Assembly (NCBI RefSeq): GCF_002111595.1
Contig: NZ_LUTN01000002.1
Span: 186,001 to 250,000, forward strand
Reading direction: 5' to 3'
DNA: 64,000 nucleotides
DNA from: Lonsdalea britannica
Lineage (GTDB): Bacteria > Pseudomonadota > Gammaproteobacteria > Enterobacterales > Enterobacteriaceae
Each line of letters opens with the position of its first letter. Position 1 is the stretch's first letter. Both the position numbers and the translations under genes were made by a program. Shown one piece after another: positions 53,759 through 63,747 of this stretch. The notes below the pieces were generated by a model. It was given only the letters and a program-made list of their open reading frames with translations, was not told the origin of the DNA and ran no database searches.

Positions 53759-54376
53759 TTAGACGTTGGCCTTGTGTTGGGCGTCCTGGCTGATTGATTT
53801 CAGCATCCTCAGTCTGATCAATCCGCTTACCGGTCTAATTATGTACCAGTAGGGAGCAAATTTACGTTGTGCGGTGTTATCCAGGCAGAGCACCCGTGTT
53901 TCTGTTCTCAGTCGAGAAGAGGTGTTGCTTAATCGCTCAATGGAGAAACTCAAGGCCAGTTTGGCTGAGCCTGGTTCATTAAACGCCAGAAAATCTGCGG
54001 CATCAACGAGTGTGGTTTGACCGTAATCTGAGCGCCAAAACTTTCCCGCTAATCCAAACACAACATCCTGATCGCTTCTTTGTTCTAACATCGTGAAATT
54101 GTCCATGTTGAAGGGTTTTCGATACGCAAAATCTTTGCCCTTCATTCGGTCATAAAGACGGATTGGCAGTTCGCGCAGGGTAATTGCACTGCGGAATAAA
54201 TAATCATTATCGGGTCGATAGCTAAGCACGGCGGCCATAATATGTTCTGGTGTTGCAGCGACGCCCAGGGAATGGTTTTCGCTGAAATGGCAGGCAGGCA
54301 AATACTGATCAATTAAATCCATGTGGGTTTCCCAATAAAGATATGAGTCGTCAGTGCAGTGAAACAGGTGGGACAT
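53759..54376 (-). CDS. Hypothetical SRPBCC/DUF2867-like protein
   Basis: The 205-residue product has no signal peptide or membrane segment. The stretch LALSFSIERLSNTSSRLRTE followed by TRVLCLDNTAQRKFAPYWYI and SGLIRLRMLKSI resembles, from memory, small bacterial proteins of the SRPBCC/DUF2867 kind with a lipid-binding fold. That is a weak assignment. Met19 (54322) is an alternative start (MDLIDQYLPACHF). It occupies the ycgN-dsbB interval, where E. coli carries hlyE and umuDC. No operon partner. Confidence 0.6.
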   Translation of the reverse strand: MSHLFHCTDDSYLYWETHMDLIDQYLPACHFSENHSLGVAATPEHIMAAVLSYRPDNDYLFRSAITLRELPIRLYDRMKGKDFAYRKPFNMDNFTMLEQRSDQDVVFGLAGKFWRSDYGQTTLVDAADFLAFNEPGSAKLALSFSIERLSNTSSRLRTETRVLCLDNTAQRKFAPYWYIIRPVSGLIRLRMLKSISQDAQHKANV

Positions 54377-54640
54377 TCTGGCACGTCGTCAGATCTGACG
54401 CACCAAAGAGCGGGCGTATGGACAGGACACAGAGCATAAAACAGGGCTTAAAACATGAATATCGCTGAATCGACTTGGCGCTGATGGGGAGCCGCAGAAA
54501 TCTGATCTCTGGTTGCCTGAACTCGGTATGGGATATCCTCGTGGTCAATGTTTTACCACGGGAATATCGGTATCCGGCGTGCTGTTTTATTGCGTGATTT
54601 ATGCCTCAGCCTTTATCAACACGGCTTCGGCTTTAAGCTC

Positions 54641-54955
54641 TTACTCCTGGTCAGTTTTTTTGACCGTACCCAGTTTGATAGTTTCCACAATCATATCGTT
54701 GATGTCTTCGGCCACCGCAGCGGCGTCCTCATCGTCCAGCTTGGACAAATGCTCGTAGTCCGATTTCACCACCCGCGTTTCTGCCAGCTTTCGCAGGCTT
54801 TCCCTTTGCTCGTCGTTCATGATGGAAATCATAAATCCAATAACGGTTCGCAGCGCGGTAACTTCTTTCAACAGATAGAGATCGGCAGTGATCATGGTCG
54901 TATATCCCATAGAGTAGCGATGGAGTTTCACTTTCAATATAGCGCATAAATTCAA
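54641..54955 (-). CDS. Small helical protein of unknown function
   Basis: Up to 104 residues; the likely start is Met16 (54910) or Met21 (54895, MITADLYLLKEVTALR), because the first 15 residues look non-coding. The protein is predicted helical, with VIGFMISIMNDEQRESLRKL and an acidic C-terminal half ending VKKTDQE. It vaguely recalls E. coli YecF (DUF2594) in pattern and size, but I am not sure. No close neighbour on the same strand. Confidence 0.5.
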   Translation of the reverse strand: MNLCAILKVKLHRYSMGYTTMITADLYLLKEVTALRTVIGFMISIMNDEQRESLRKLAETRVVKSDYEHLSKLDDEDAAAVAEDINDMIVETIKLGTVKKTDQE

Positions 54956-55090
54956 GGGGTATTTACGAAGGGAGAAACCGTTTCACGGCTGAAGAGGGTT
55001 GGAGAGTGGAGGGTGCGCGTCGTCAGGAGCGGAGGAAGTACCAGGGGGGAAATCGCTCAGCGCTATCTCCTAACGCATGACATCATCAAA

Positions 55091-55114
55091 AAAGCCCTGA
55101 ATGTCAGGGCTTCT
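55091..55114 (-). terminator. Terminator after the cupin-like gene
   Basis: On the minus strand AAGCCCTGA-CAT-TCAGGGCTT is followed by TTTTGATG, about 15 bases after the stop at 55128. Confidence 0.85.
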
Positions 55115-55127
55115 ACGAAGATGGGGG

Positions 55128-55583
55128 TTATTTGTCGGACGTAAAGTAGTCTTTATCGCCTTCCATCGGAATGTAGGCGCGGACCCATTCGTTACCGTCA
55201 ATAATTTCCCAACTATGGCCAGGACCTTTCAGATCTTCAGCCAACAGAACGGTGCCTGGTGCGATGATGAAGGTAGAGCCATTGCTGACTTTGAATTTCA
55301 GCGTACCTTTCAGCGTGATTACATACTGTTTTCTCGGAGCAGCATGGGTATTCTTTTCCCAATCCTCAGTCGAGTTGCTGATCCAAAATTTTTGTGTCGG
55401 GATCTTTTCCAGCGCAGGAATACTGCCTTTAACGAAGCTGGAATTGTCACCCTCGACGTTGATCAGTTTGATTGCGGGGATTCTAACTTCTTCGCTGCCT
55501 GTGACCTTGCCAGATTCACAGTAGCCTTTCACGGACACGGCCAAAGCTGCAGCCATCAAAAGAAATGCTTTTACTTTTTTCAT
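55128..55583 (-). CDS. Secreted cupin-like protein
   Basis: The 151-residue protein begins with a signal peptide (MKKVKAFLLMAAALAVSVKG), so it is probably periplasmic. The rest looks like a single-domain cupin: QYVITLKGTLKFKVSNGST then PGTVLLAEDLKGPGHSWEI with a His-containing second motif. The first cupin motif lacks the usual pair of His, so metal binding may be lost. Similar small secreted cupins occur beside sugar or antibiotic genes, but here there is no partner. It has its own terminator and lies in the ycgN-dsbB islet. Confidence 0.65.
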   Translation of the reverse strand: MKKVKAFLLMAAALAVSVKGYCESGKVTGSEEVRIPAIKLINVEGDNSSFVKGSIPALEKIPTQKFWISNSTEDWEKNTHAAPRKQYVITLKGTLKFKVSNGSTFIIAPGTVLLAEDLKGPGHSWEIIDGNEWVRAYIPMEGDKDYFTSDK

Positions 55584-55750
55584 CTACTCGAGCCTAAAAA
55601 GAGGTTGGTTATTATTAGCCTGACCATAGTCAGGCTGGCTGAAGATGTTAGAGGAAAGCAACAAAAAGGCCATCAATTGCTGCCAGCGGTAAAACCGATG
55701 AAACGGCGACGATGACTGAACGGCAACGGAAGAGAAAGAAAGAAAGGAAG

Positions 55751-55780
55751 AGGGAGAGGGAGAGGGAGAGGGAGAGGGAG
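55751..55780. repeat. Hexanucleotide tandem repeat (AGGGAG)5
   Basis: Five perfect copies of AGGGAG, preceded by related purine-rich sequence (AGAAAGGAAG), lie in the 268-base gap between dsbB and the cupin-like gene. On the minus strand a frame (55584-55895) would read them as Ser-Pro repeats, but it overlaps the dsbB end and is not believed. The array could vary in copy number by slippage. Confidence 0.8.
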
Positions 55781-55851
55781 ATATTATCGTGGTGCGGGAG
55801 GAAAAACGCCCGGCTGGGTGCTGACAGGTAGCCGGGCGGAAGACGGCGTGA

Positions 55852-56403
55852 TTAACGGAAAAGGTCGCGGCGTTTGGGTCTAAACAATTGAGCAATCAGC
55901 ACCAGCGCGCAAACCAGCAGATAGGCGCCGAAGATCACGATCATCCACTGCGGCATTTCCAGTCCCATAAAGTGCCACTGACGTTCGGCACAGTCACCCG
56001 AGGCGCTGAACACGGCCGGGGCCCATTTGTCCAAAGGCAGCCATGAAGGGAAGTTGACGAAAAAGTCGCAGGTGGCGAAAGGCGAAGGGTGAAGCTGAAT
56101 ATCGGTATGTTTCAACGCCAGCAACAGGCCTTCGAACGCGCTGTAGAGCCACAGGGCGATGGCTGGTAAACGAATCACGACGCTGCCTGGCGCGATAGCG
56201 CCGACAAGTCCGGCCGCCATGATGCCAAACATCGCGTTACGTTGATAAATGCAGAGAACGCAGGGTTTCAACAACATAACATGCTGGAAATAGAGCGCGA
56301 TCAGTTCGAAGATTAGGCTGGTCAGTGCCAGGAGCAGCCAGCCGTCCGGCCATGCGAGCAACGGTTTAAATATCGCAACATCAGCAGCATAAAAGTATTC
56401 CAT
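55852..56403 (-). CDS. dsbB: Disulfide bond formation protein DsbB
   Basis: DsbB reoxidises DsbA and passes electrons to quinone. From ATG 56403 it has 183 residues (E. coli 176) with four membrane segments. The quinone-side pair C48/C51 (KPCVLCIY) and the periplasmic pair C112/C138 ([15 protein letters not shown]) are present. The frame is open to 56478, but the family starts near Met26 of that frame. The N-terminal 20 residues differ from E. coli. Confidence 0.94.
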   Translation of the reverse strand: MEYFYAADVAIFKPLLAWPDGWLLLALTSLIFELIALYFQHVMLLKPCVLCIYQRNAMFGIMAAGLVGAIAPGSVVIRLPAIALWLYSAFEGLLLALKHTDIQLHPSPFATCDFFVNFPSWLPLDKWAPAVFSASGDCAERQWHFMGLEMPQWMIVIFGAYLLVCALVLIAQLFRPKRRDLFR

Positions 56404-57018
56404 GCAAAACGTTCGAATTATAACAGCGCTATCAATTTCGCTGTCCTCACAAAGAGTGGTGCTCTCAACAATAATCACTGTCTGAGAGATGAAATCATCT
56501 TTTCTTCAGAGCGGAAATTTTACGCCGTGTAGCCCATACTCTTTTGTTTTTAAAGGTGATATCAGAAAGAACTGGATGTTTTCACCTGAGTGTTACTATA
56601 CACGATATAGGCTGGCGGATGGACTCGCGCGGCGCGTTATATCGGCAGCGATCGCAACAAATATGTGTCAGGCTGTAAATTCTCAGGCGAGAGCGGCGCG
56701 GGCTTTGCTCATCGCCATGGGCATGTTGAATAACGCGGATAAATCAACCCTGACGATCCGTTAATAGACAAAAGCTGCCCAGGATGTGTTCCATGTCATA
56801 ACTCGACATTTTTCTCCCCCTTAAAACTTCTTACAATATAAAATGATGTCTTGATACGAATTTCTCGGTGATGTGAGCCTCAGTGTCGCTGTCTGAGCCG
56901 GTGTACGGGGGTTTGCTACTGGATTGATTTGTCACTCCCGGAAACTATGTGATGGTAAAGGGGTTTGTTATGATGATGTTTACTTTCATGGGTAAGCATC
57001 GCTACGGAATATAAACTT
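56404..57018. other. Gap where nhaB would lie
   Basis: In E. coli nhaB (Na/H antiporter) lies between dsbB and fadR. Here 615 bases separate them, too short for the roughly 1.5 kb nhaB, and I find no fragment of it. A 91-codon frame at 56489-56764 (plus) has a Cys/Ala/Arg-rich tail and no recognisable pattern. The last 100 bases presumably contain the fadR promoter. Confidence 0.5.
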
Positions 57019-57738
57019 ATGGTTATAAAGGCGCAAAGTCCGGCGGGATTCGCGGAAGAGTATATTGTTGAAAGTATATGGAATAATCGATTCCCCCCGG
57101 GGACTCTCCTGCCCGCAGAAAGGGAGTTATCCGAACTCATCGGTGTCACGCGCACCACGCTAAGGGAAGTCTTGCAGCGTCTGGCTCGTGACGGATGGCT
57201 AACGATTCAGCACGGTAAGCCGACCAAGGTTAATAATTTCTGGGAAACTTCCGGTCTGAACATCCTTGAAACGTTGGCGCGTCTCGACCATGATCGCGTG
57301 CCGCAGCTCATCGATAACCTCCTGTCTGCGCGAACCAATATCGCGGGTATTTTCATTCGGACTGCGGTGCGCCAACATCCCGAACAAGCGTTGGAAATCC
57401 TTCAGCAGGCCGATACCGTTAGCGACACCGCTGATGCTTTCGCGGAACTGGATTACGCGATATTTCGAGGACTGGCTTTTGTGTCGACCAACCCGATTTA
57501 CAGCCTGATTCTTAATGGGTTGAGAGGGTTGTACATCCGCGTTGCTCGCTACTACTTTTCCAATCTTGACGCCCGCGAACTGGCGCTGAAGTTTTATCGC
57601 CAGCTTGGCACCTTGTGTCGCGAAGGTCGTTACGAACAGGTTCAGGAAACCGTGCGTGAGTATGGCAAAGAGAGCGGCGCCCTTTGGCATGGCATGCAGA
57701 ACGCCATTCCTCACGATCTGGCCGGGGGCGGCCGCTGA
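57019..57738 (+). CDS. fadR: Fatty acid metabolism regulator FadR
   Basis: FadR (239 residues, as in E. coli) is a GntR-family regulator that represses fad genes and activates fabA/fabB until long-chain acyl-CoA binds. The winged helix lies at about 8-72 with [20 protein letters not shown]. The all-helical acyl-CoA domain follows. fadD, a classic target, is also in this window. Confidence 0.97.
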   Translation: MVIKAQSPAGFAEEYIVESIWNNRFPPGTLLPAERELSELIGVTRTTLREVLQRLARDGWLTIQHGKPTKVNNFWETSGLNILETLARLDHDRVPQLIDNLLSARTNIAGIFIRTAVRQHPEQALEILQQADTVSDTADAFAELDYAIFRGLAFVSTNPIYSLILNGLRGLYIRVARYYFSNLDARELALKFYRQLGTLCREGRYEQVQETVREYGKESGALWHGMQNAIPHDLAGGGR

Positions 57739-57752
57739 TCTGAGCGAATAAA

Positions 57753-57784
57753 AACGGGTAACCCTGTCAAAGCGGTTACCCGTT
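57753..57784. terminator. Terminator between fadR and ycgB
   Basis: AACGGGTAACC (57753-57763) pairs exactly with GGTTACCCGTT (57774-57784). On the minus strand it is followed by TTTATTCG, fitting the ycgB end; for fadR the U-tract is weaker. Confidence 0.75.
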
Positions 57785-57802
57785 GCTTCATCGGTTTAAC
57801 GA

Positions 57803-59334
57803 CTAGGGCTGATTGCGTGGCGGGCAGCGGTCAATAAGCTCTACGCTGCCATCGTCATTCAACTGCTCCATAAACACTTCAAAACCCCACAGTCGATAAA
57901 CGTGTTTCATCACTTCATGGCTGCTCTTATCAAGCGGGGCCCGGTTCTGCGGGATATAGCGCAATGTCATCGAGCGGCTACCGCGCAGGTCGACATTCCA
58001 AATCTGTATGTTGGGTTCGATATTACTCAGGTTGTACTGAGCTGAGAGCTCCTGACGAATTTTCTTGTAGCCTTCCTCGTTGTGGATGGCCGCAATCTCC
58101 AGGTAGTTATTACTGTCATCATCCAACACGGTAAACAACCGGAAATCACGCATCACCTTCGGCGACAGGAACTGGCTGATAAAGCTTTCGTCTTTGAAGT
58201 TTTGCATCGCGAAATGCAGCGTGTCCAACCAGTCTGCACCGGCGATATCCGGGAACCAGTAGCGATCTTCCTCCGTGGGTTCCTGACAGATGCGCTTGAT
58301 ATCCTGGAACATGGCGAAGCCAGCGCATACGGGTTGATACCGCTGTAATAAGGGCTGTTATACGGCGGCTGATAGACCACGTTGGTGTGGCTGTGCAAAA
58401 ACTCCATCATAAAGCGGTCGGAGACTTTGCCCTCGTCGTACAGGTGATTCAGGATGGTGTAATGCCAGAAGGTCGCCCAGCCTTCGTTCATGACCTGCGT
58501 CTGCTTCTGCGGGTAGAAATACTGACTGACTTTACGCACGATGCGCAAGACTTCACGTTGCCAGGGTTCCAGCAGCGGCGCGTTCTTCTCCATAAAGTAG
58601 AGCAGGTTTTCCTGCGGCTCCGTGGGGTAACGCGGCGTTTTTTCCGGCGCGGATTCGAGCTCGCGGCGCGGCAGGGTTTTCCAAAGATCGTTCACCTGAC
58701 TTTGCAGGTAGGCTTCACGACTTTTCTGCCGCAGCTGCTCTTCTTCCAGCGAGATTTTCTGCGGACGTTTATAGCGATCCACGCCGTAGTTCATCAGGGC
58801 GTGACACGAGTCCAGCAGGCGTTCGACTTCCACCACGCCGTAGCGTTCTTCGCAGCGCGCGATGTACTGACGGGCGAAAATCAGATAGTCCACGATGGAA
58901 CTGGCGTCGGTCCAACTGCGGAACAGGTAGTTGCCTTTGAAAAAAGAGTTATGGCCGTAGCAGGCGTGCGCGATAACCAGCGCCTGCATGGTCATGGTGT
59001 TCTCTTCCATCAGGTAGGCGATACACGGGTTGGAGTTGATGACGATCTCATACGCCAGCCCTTGCTGCCCGTGCTTATAAAGCTGTTCGGTTTCGATGAA
59101 CTTCTTGCCAAACGACCAGTGCGTATAGTTGATGGGCATGCCGATGCTGGAGTAGGCATCCATCATCTGCTCGGAAGTGATAATTTCAATCTGGTGGGGG
59201 TAGGTGTCTAACCGATATGACTTGGCGATCCGGTCGATTTCATCCAGATAGTCCTGAAGCAAGTCAAACGTCCAGTCTGGCCCATCGCTCAGACATTGTG
59301 GGTTTCTTACCCGATCATCAATTGATACAGCCAT
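57803..59334 (-). pseudogene. ycgB: SpoVR-family protein YcgB, interrupted by one frameshift
   Basis: This conserved cytosolic protein of unknown role (510 residues in E. coli) is RpoS-linked in enterics. The start at 59334 (MAVSIDDRV) follows GAGGG and is in frame with LSDGPDWTFDLL. Blocks such as EIVINSNPCIAYLMEENT, ACYGHNSFFK and QVMNEGWATFWHYTI are intact. The frame breaks at about codon 339: GCGCTGGCTTCGCC needs one more G (plus strand 58320/58321) to read ALGFAMFQDIKRI. With it the product is 510 residues. It is divergent from the fused permease gene across a 303-base gap with no visible gene. Confidence 0.92.
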
Positions 59335-59637
59335 CTGCGCGCCCTCACAATTACTTGTCACCACATTAGCGTGTGACACTTTTTAATCGTAGTTCAATCT
59401 GAAAAATCAGTGCCATGGATGTGTATTATTCGGTTGGCGAGTGATTCATCTTACGTCCCTGTCGTCTCATCCGCGTAATAAATAAAAGCTATATCAACGC
59501 AAATTCGTGTGTCGGAAAGCCGCGTTGGGAAGTGAACTCAGTTTGTTATACGGCTTTCACTGTGGGGAGAATATTCGCGCGGCTGAGATGGTGCGCACGG
59601 CCCGGGGAACGAATCCCGCGGGCGATGCGTCACACTA

Positions 59638-61401
59638 TTAGCGGCGTGATAGGTGACTCAGCGAAACCATCAGCACCGAGAGCAGAATCAATGCGCTGAC
59701 CGGCGCGACGACGCTCCAGGGTGCCCGTTCGACATACGGCATGCCTTCCGCCAGAATTCGTCCCCATTCAGGTGCGGGCGGCTGTTGTCCCAGGCCCAAA
59801 AACCCCAGAGAAGCCAGCGCCAGCGCGATGCCCGGCAGGCGTAACATGGCGTGGCGCATGAGCGGTCCCAGCAGGCCCGGCAAGATATAACGTATCAGGC
59901 ACTGACGGCGTCCCATCCCCAAAATGGGGGCTAGGCGTACATAGGGGCGTGCGTGAATTTCGGTTACCAGCGCGGCGGTATGCGCGGCCAGCGGCGCCCA
60001 ACTGACCAACATAACGGCGATGGCCGCGCCAAGGATAGAAGGCCCATACAGCGCGGTCACCACCATACCCGAAATGACGGGCGGCAGAGCGTTCGTCATT
60101 TCAATCGGTCCGGTAAATAACCGGGGAAACAGACCGACGGTTATTCCGACCGCCAGGCTGGCCAGCGTGACGACCAGAGCCGTCAGTAAGGTGACGATCG
60201 CGCCGTGGGCGACGCGGGCCAACAGGTCGCGCCCGGTCGCGTCCGCGCCAAAAGGCAGCCTCAGCGAAGGTGCCTGCAGGCGCAGGAAGTCCGAAGAGAG
60301 TGGGTCGCGCGGAAGCCCGACAACCAGCAGCAGCGTCAGCAGACCTCCCGCCAGCGCGGGGACCCAGAAAGCACTCGGGCGGACTGGAGAGGCATTGATC
60401 GGGACCGGCAAAGATGCCGTCGCGGTCGCACGACCCAATAGCGCATGGCGCAGCAGAGCAATACCGCCGCCCGTCGCCGTGGCGATCAGCAGCAGAAGCA
60501 GAATGCCGCACTGTAACGCGGGCAGATCCTGCGCGGCGGAGGCGCCTAACGTGGCGCGTCCTAATCCGGGAATCGCAAAGACTTTTTCGACGGCCACCGC
60601 GCCACCGGTCAATCCGACTAATACCAGCCCGACCTGAGGCAGAACTGCCGGAAGAGTGCGTCGAATGACGGCCAACAGGCATGCCGAGCGCGAGAATCCG
60701 GCGACATGCCATGTGATTAACCAGGGCTCGGCAAAGGTGGACGCCAGCGTGTCGCTGAACAGTTTTCCCAGCAGTCCACCCGCGGGGAGTCCCAATGCCA
60801 GCGCGGGCAGTACGGCGAACTCCCAGCCACGCCAGCCGTAGGGCGGAAACAGATGCAACCATACGGCACCGGCGAGCAGCAGAAAGGCCGCCAATAAAAA
60901 CTCCGGCATGGCGGTGAGGGCGACGGCGAGAAGTCCGCTGCCGCTCCGGCTATCGCCGCGAAGCCCCCGGATCACCGTGGGCGCGCACAGCAAGATCGTC
61001 ACCATGAAGGCGACCAGCAGCGCGCAGCTCATCAGCAGTAACGAGACGCTGGTGGCCGACAACATGCCCGGCAGCACCGGGTTGCCGGATACCCAGGAAA
61101 CACCGGCATCGCCATGCAGCAGACCGATGAGCCATCGCCACAGCAGGGGGAATGGTCCCTGGTCAAGCCCGTAATGCTGGCGGATCGCCGTCAACGCTTC
61201 CTCTGTGGCTTCCTGCTCTCCGGAGCGCGCGCGCAGGAGAGTAAGCGCTGGATCGCTGCCCGAAAGCCAGGGTAAGAGTCCGATCAGCGTTACAATGCCT
61301 GCGGCCATCAACACACGGGACAATAGGGCTAGCCCCGGTCCTGCCAGCGCGGCTTGGGTGGACGTGCGGGCGCAGTCTCGACAAACCATCGGTTCGATCA
61401 T
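59638..61401 (-). CDS. Fused DppB-DppC-type ABC permease
   Basis: At 587 residues the protein is twice the size of a DppB- or DppC-type permease. The N-terminal half (about 20-330) has a lone first membrane segment, a periplasmic loop and five more segments, with the coupling loop EPWLITWHVAGFSRSACLLA. The C-terminal half (about 340-587) has the DppC pattern with FGADATGRDLLARV and the loop ARPYVRLAPILGMGRRQ followed by RYILPG. There is no stop or frameshift at the junction (about RHALLGRATATASLPVPI). It overlaps the binding-protein gene upstream by ATGA. One polypeptide replaces two genes; substrate unknown, with nickel, metallophore or oligopeptide possible. Confidence 0.82.
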   Translation of the reverse strand: MIEPMVCRDCARTSTQAALAGPGLALLSRVLMAAGIVTLIGLLPWLSGSDPALTLLRARSGEQEATEEALTAIRQHYGLDQGPFPLLWRWLIGLLHGDAGVSWVSGNPVLPGMLSATSVSLLLMSCALLVAFMVTILLCAPTVIRGLRGDSRSGSGLLAVALTAMPEFLLAAFLLLAGAVWLHLFPPYGWRGWEFAVLPALALGLPAGGLLGKLFSDTLASTFAEPWLITWHVAGFSRSACLLAVIRRTLPAVLPQVGLVLVGLTGGAVAVEKVFAIPGLGRATLGASAAQDLPALQCGILLLLLIATATGGGIALLRHALLGRATATASLPVPINASPVRPSAFWVPALAGGLLTLLLVVGLPRDPLSSDFLRLQAPSLRLPFGADATGRDLLARVAHGAIVTLLTALVVTLASLAVGITVGLFPRLFTGPIEMTNALPPVISGMVVTALYGPSILGAAIAVMLVSWAPLAAHTAALVTEIHARPYVRLAPILGMGRRQCLIRYILPGLLGPLMRHAMLRLPGIALALASLGFLGLGQQPPAPEWGRILAEGMPYVERAPWSVVAPVSALILLSVLMVSLSHLSRR

Positions 61402-62918
61402 GGTATTGGCTGCGCCTCATTAAGCACGGTCTGCGGGGTAATCAACTCCCGCTCTCGTGGATCGCGCATAACCTGACGCGCCCGAACAGACTCGCCCTGA
61501 ATAACCCGTTCATGCAGTAGCGGTATGGCGGCATCGGTGGCAAGAATGTGTCTTTCGGCGCGCATGATGGCTCGCCGACGAGCCTCGCCTGCCGGTATTC
61601 CAGCCGCCTCCTGTAAGGCATGGTCGATGTCGGGGTGACAGAGCTGCGAGATATTGAAAGAACCATGGCAGGCGAAATCGCTGTACATGTAAGCTACCGG
61701 ATCGCCAGAGTCCAAAACCGTCGCCCGGGACAGAATGAAAGCATCGAATTTGCCGGCCAGCGCGTCAGACTCTATCTGCGCGTATTCACGTACCTCTTGT
61801 TTGACGGTGAAGCCGGCTGCACTGAGCTGTTGCGCCAGATAAACGGCGACTTCCGGCAGCTCGGTACGGTCGCTGAAGGTCGCCAGCGTAATGGTCGCGC
61901 CATGGGGGGCTCCGGCAGGCGTCGGCGAGGTGACAGGCTGACGTAGCGGGGCCGCCCACGGCAACGCTGGCCCCAGTAGCCCGACGGCCACATCCGCCCG
62001 CTGTTCATAGACGCCATCCACCAGCGCCTTGCGATCAATGGCGTCGCGTGCGGCAGCGCGCAGCGCCGGATCGCTAAATGCGCCGCGGCGGGTATTCAGG
62101 TACAGCGTATTGGTGCGCGGCATCGGGACTTCATGCACGCGGCTCGCGTCAAGTAACGGCGCCTGAGAGACGGGGATGGTCTCGACGACATCCGCTGAAT
62201 GCGTACGCAGCGCCGCGGCACGCGCGGCGCCGTCCGGTACAAAATCAACGTCGATACCGGGCGCAGCCGCGGGTGTTCCCCAATAGTGCTCGAATCGGTC
62301 GAGATGCGCGCTGGACGTGCCGTTAACGCGGGTCAGCACAAACGGGCCGGTTCCGGCATTGAGGGGATTCACGATACCGTTTTTTCCATAGGCGGCGGGC
62401 GAGAGGATCGCCAACTGGGGACTGGATAAACGTTGCGGTAATAGCGGGTCGGGGCGCGTCGTTTTGATGATGACGGCACGATCGCCGTCGGCCCGAATCG
62501 TCAGTTCGACGCCGTCCAAAATGCGCGGCTTAGGAACCGCGCGTGTCGCCGCCGTCAGCGCGTTGACCACCGATGCCGCATCCATGCTGCTGCTATCATG
62601 AAATTCGACGCCGGGGCGCAGGCTAAACTGCCAGGTCGTTTCGTCCTGCTGTTGCCATTGGGTTGCCAGCGCTGGCTGCGCGTCTCCATTCGCGTCCAGC
62701 TTGACCAAGGTTTCGGCGGTGCTCCAGCGGGATAGTTTAAAGGCGTCATCGCTGAAGGGAGACAACGCAGAGCGTGGCGGCAGCAGCATAGCCACACGGA
62801 TACGCGGTGAGTCGGCCCCCTCCGTGGTCGGCGTTTCCGTGTCGAAACAACCGGCAAGTAGCAAACTGCCGATTAACCAGGCCGGGGAAGGGCGTTTAAG
62901 CGATAAAAGGAGCTTCAT
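61398..62918 (-). CDS. SBP_bac_5 family lipoprotein of the fused-permease importer
   Basis: The 506-residue extracytoplasmic solute-binding protein has a lipobox LLLAGC with Cys24, so it is membrane-anchored rather than free in the periplasm, unusual for a Gram-negative family 5 binding protein. WQFSLRPGVEFHDSS and the later SDFACHGSFNISQLCHPDID are family-type blocks. The charged, His/Cys-containing end of the ligand region would fit metal or metal-chelate binding, but that is inference. It starts 18 bases after the downstream ATPase gene and overlaps the permease gene by 4 bases. Confidence 0.82.
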   Translation of the reverse strand: MKLLLSLKRPSPAWLIGSLLLAGCFDTETPTTEGADSPRIRVAMLLPPRSALSPFSDDAFKLSRWSTAETLVKLDANGDAQPALATQWQQQDETTWQFSLRPGVEFHDSSSMDAASVVNALTAATRAVPKPRILDGVELTIRADGDRAVIIKTTRPDPLLPQRLSSPQLAILSPAAYGKNGIVNPLNAGTGPFVLTRVNGTSSAHLDRFEHYWGTPAAAPGIDVDFVPDGAARAAALRTHSADVVETIPVSQAPLLDASRVHEVPMPRTNTLYLNTRRGAFSDPALRAAARDAIDRKALVDGVYEQRADVAVGLLGPALPWAAPLRQPVTSPTPAGAPHGATITLATFSDRTELPEVAVYLAQQLSAAGFTVKQEVREYAQIESDALAGKFDAFILSRATVLDSGDPVAYMYSDFACHGSFNISQLCHPDIDHALQEAAGIPAGEARRRAIMRAERHILATDAAIPLLHERVIQGESVRARQVMRDPRERELITPQTVLNEAQPIP

Positions 62919-62936
62919 ACAAAAATCCTTCTTATT

Positions 62937-63743
62937 TTAATAGCGCGTCGGCGGCTGTTCGGTTGATAGCATGGGGACGGCGGCCAATAGCGCGGCACTG
63001 TGGGGGTGAGCGGGTTGTGTCAGGAGCTGAGCAAGCGGGCGATCTTCCACGATGCGGCCTTGATGCATGACCAATACCCGTTCGCACAGCGTCGCGACGG
63101 CGGAAATATCGTGCGAGACGACCAGCAGGCCCATCTGATGACGGCGGGCCATCTGATCCAGCAACGTGATGATCTGCTGGCGGAGCGGGAGATCCAGCCC
63201 GCTGAGCGGTTCGTCGGCCAGCAGAAAGCGGGGTTTTAAAGCGATAGCGCGGGCTATCGCCACTCGCTGGGCCTGTCCGCCGGACAACGCCTGCGCGTTT
63301 CTCGTTAGTAAATCCGGCGGCAACGCGACCTGTTCGAGCGCTTCATGCACGAGATGCTCTATCTTTCCGCGATATCCGAGTTGTCTTAGCGGCGCGGCGA
63401 TAAGTTCGAAGACGTTTAGGTGCGGCGCCAGCGATCCCGCGGGATCTTGCGGGATGTACTGCACGCGTTGGCGATACCAGCGCAGAGCTGATGCGCGGCC
63501 GGGCCGTACAAGGCGACCATCACAGCGTATCTCGCCCTCGGACAGCTTCTCCAACGCCAGCATCGCGTTGAGCAGCGTGGATTTCCCTGAGCCGGAAGCG
63601 CCCACCAATCCGATACGTTCTCCATCGTGGAATTTCAGACTGATGTCGCTTAGCGCCTGATAAAATCGTGGCCGCTGTAGCCAATGACTGGGCTGAGGGT
63701 ATCGATGCGCGACCTGTGACAGTTGAAGAAAGGGCGTGATCAT
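62937..63743 (-). CDS. DppF/NikE-type ABC ATPase
   Basis: The 268-residue ATPase has Walker A GASGSGKST, Q-loop YIPQDPAGS, signature LSGGQAQRVAIARA, Walker B FLLADEPLSGLD and the switch His in VVSHDIS. The C-terminal oligopeptide-type extension VEDRPLAQLLTQPAHPHSAALL places it in the DppF/OppF/NikE group. It sits 4 bases downstream of the other ATPase gene and 18 bases before the lipoprotein gene, so the order is ATPase D, ATPase F, binding protein, fused permease. Confidence 0.88.
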   Translation of the reverse strand: MITPFLQLSQVAHRYPQPSHWLQRPRFYQALSDISLKFHDGERIGLVGASGSGKSTLLNAMLALEKLSEGEIRCDGRLVRPGRASALRWYRQRVQYIPQDPAGSLAPHLNVFELIAAPLRQLGYRGKIEHLVHEALEQVALPPDLLTRNAQALSGGQAQRVAIARAIALKPRFLLADEPLSGLDLPLRQQIITLLDQMARRHQMGLLVVSHDISAVATLCERVLVMHQGRIVEDRPLAQLLTQPAHPHSAALLAAVPMLSTEQPPTRY

Positions 63744-63747
63744 CGGA

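Noticed and set aside
55584-55895. Minus frame with Ser-Pro repeats
   Set aside because: Product comes from translating the microsatellite and overlaps the end of dsbB.
56489-56764. 91-codon frame in the nhaB gap
   Set aside because: Does not resemble NhaB or any family I know; no start signal.
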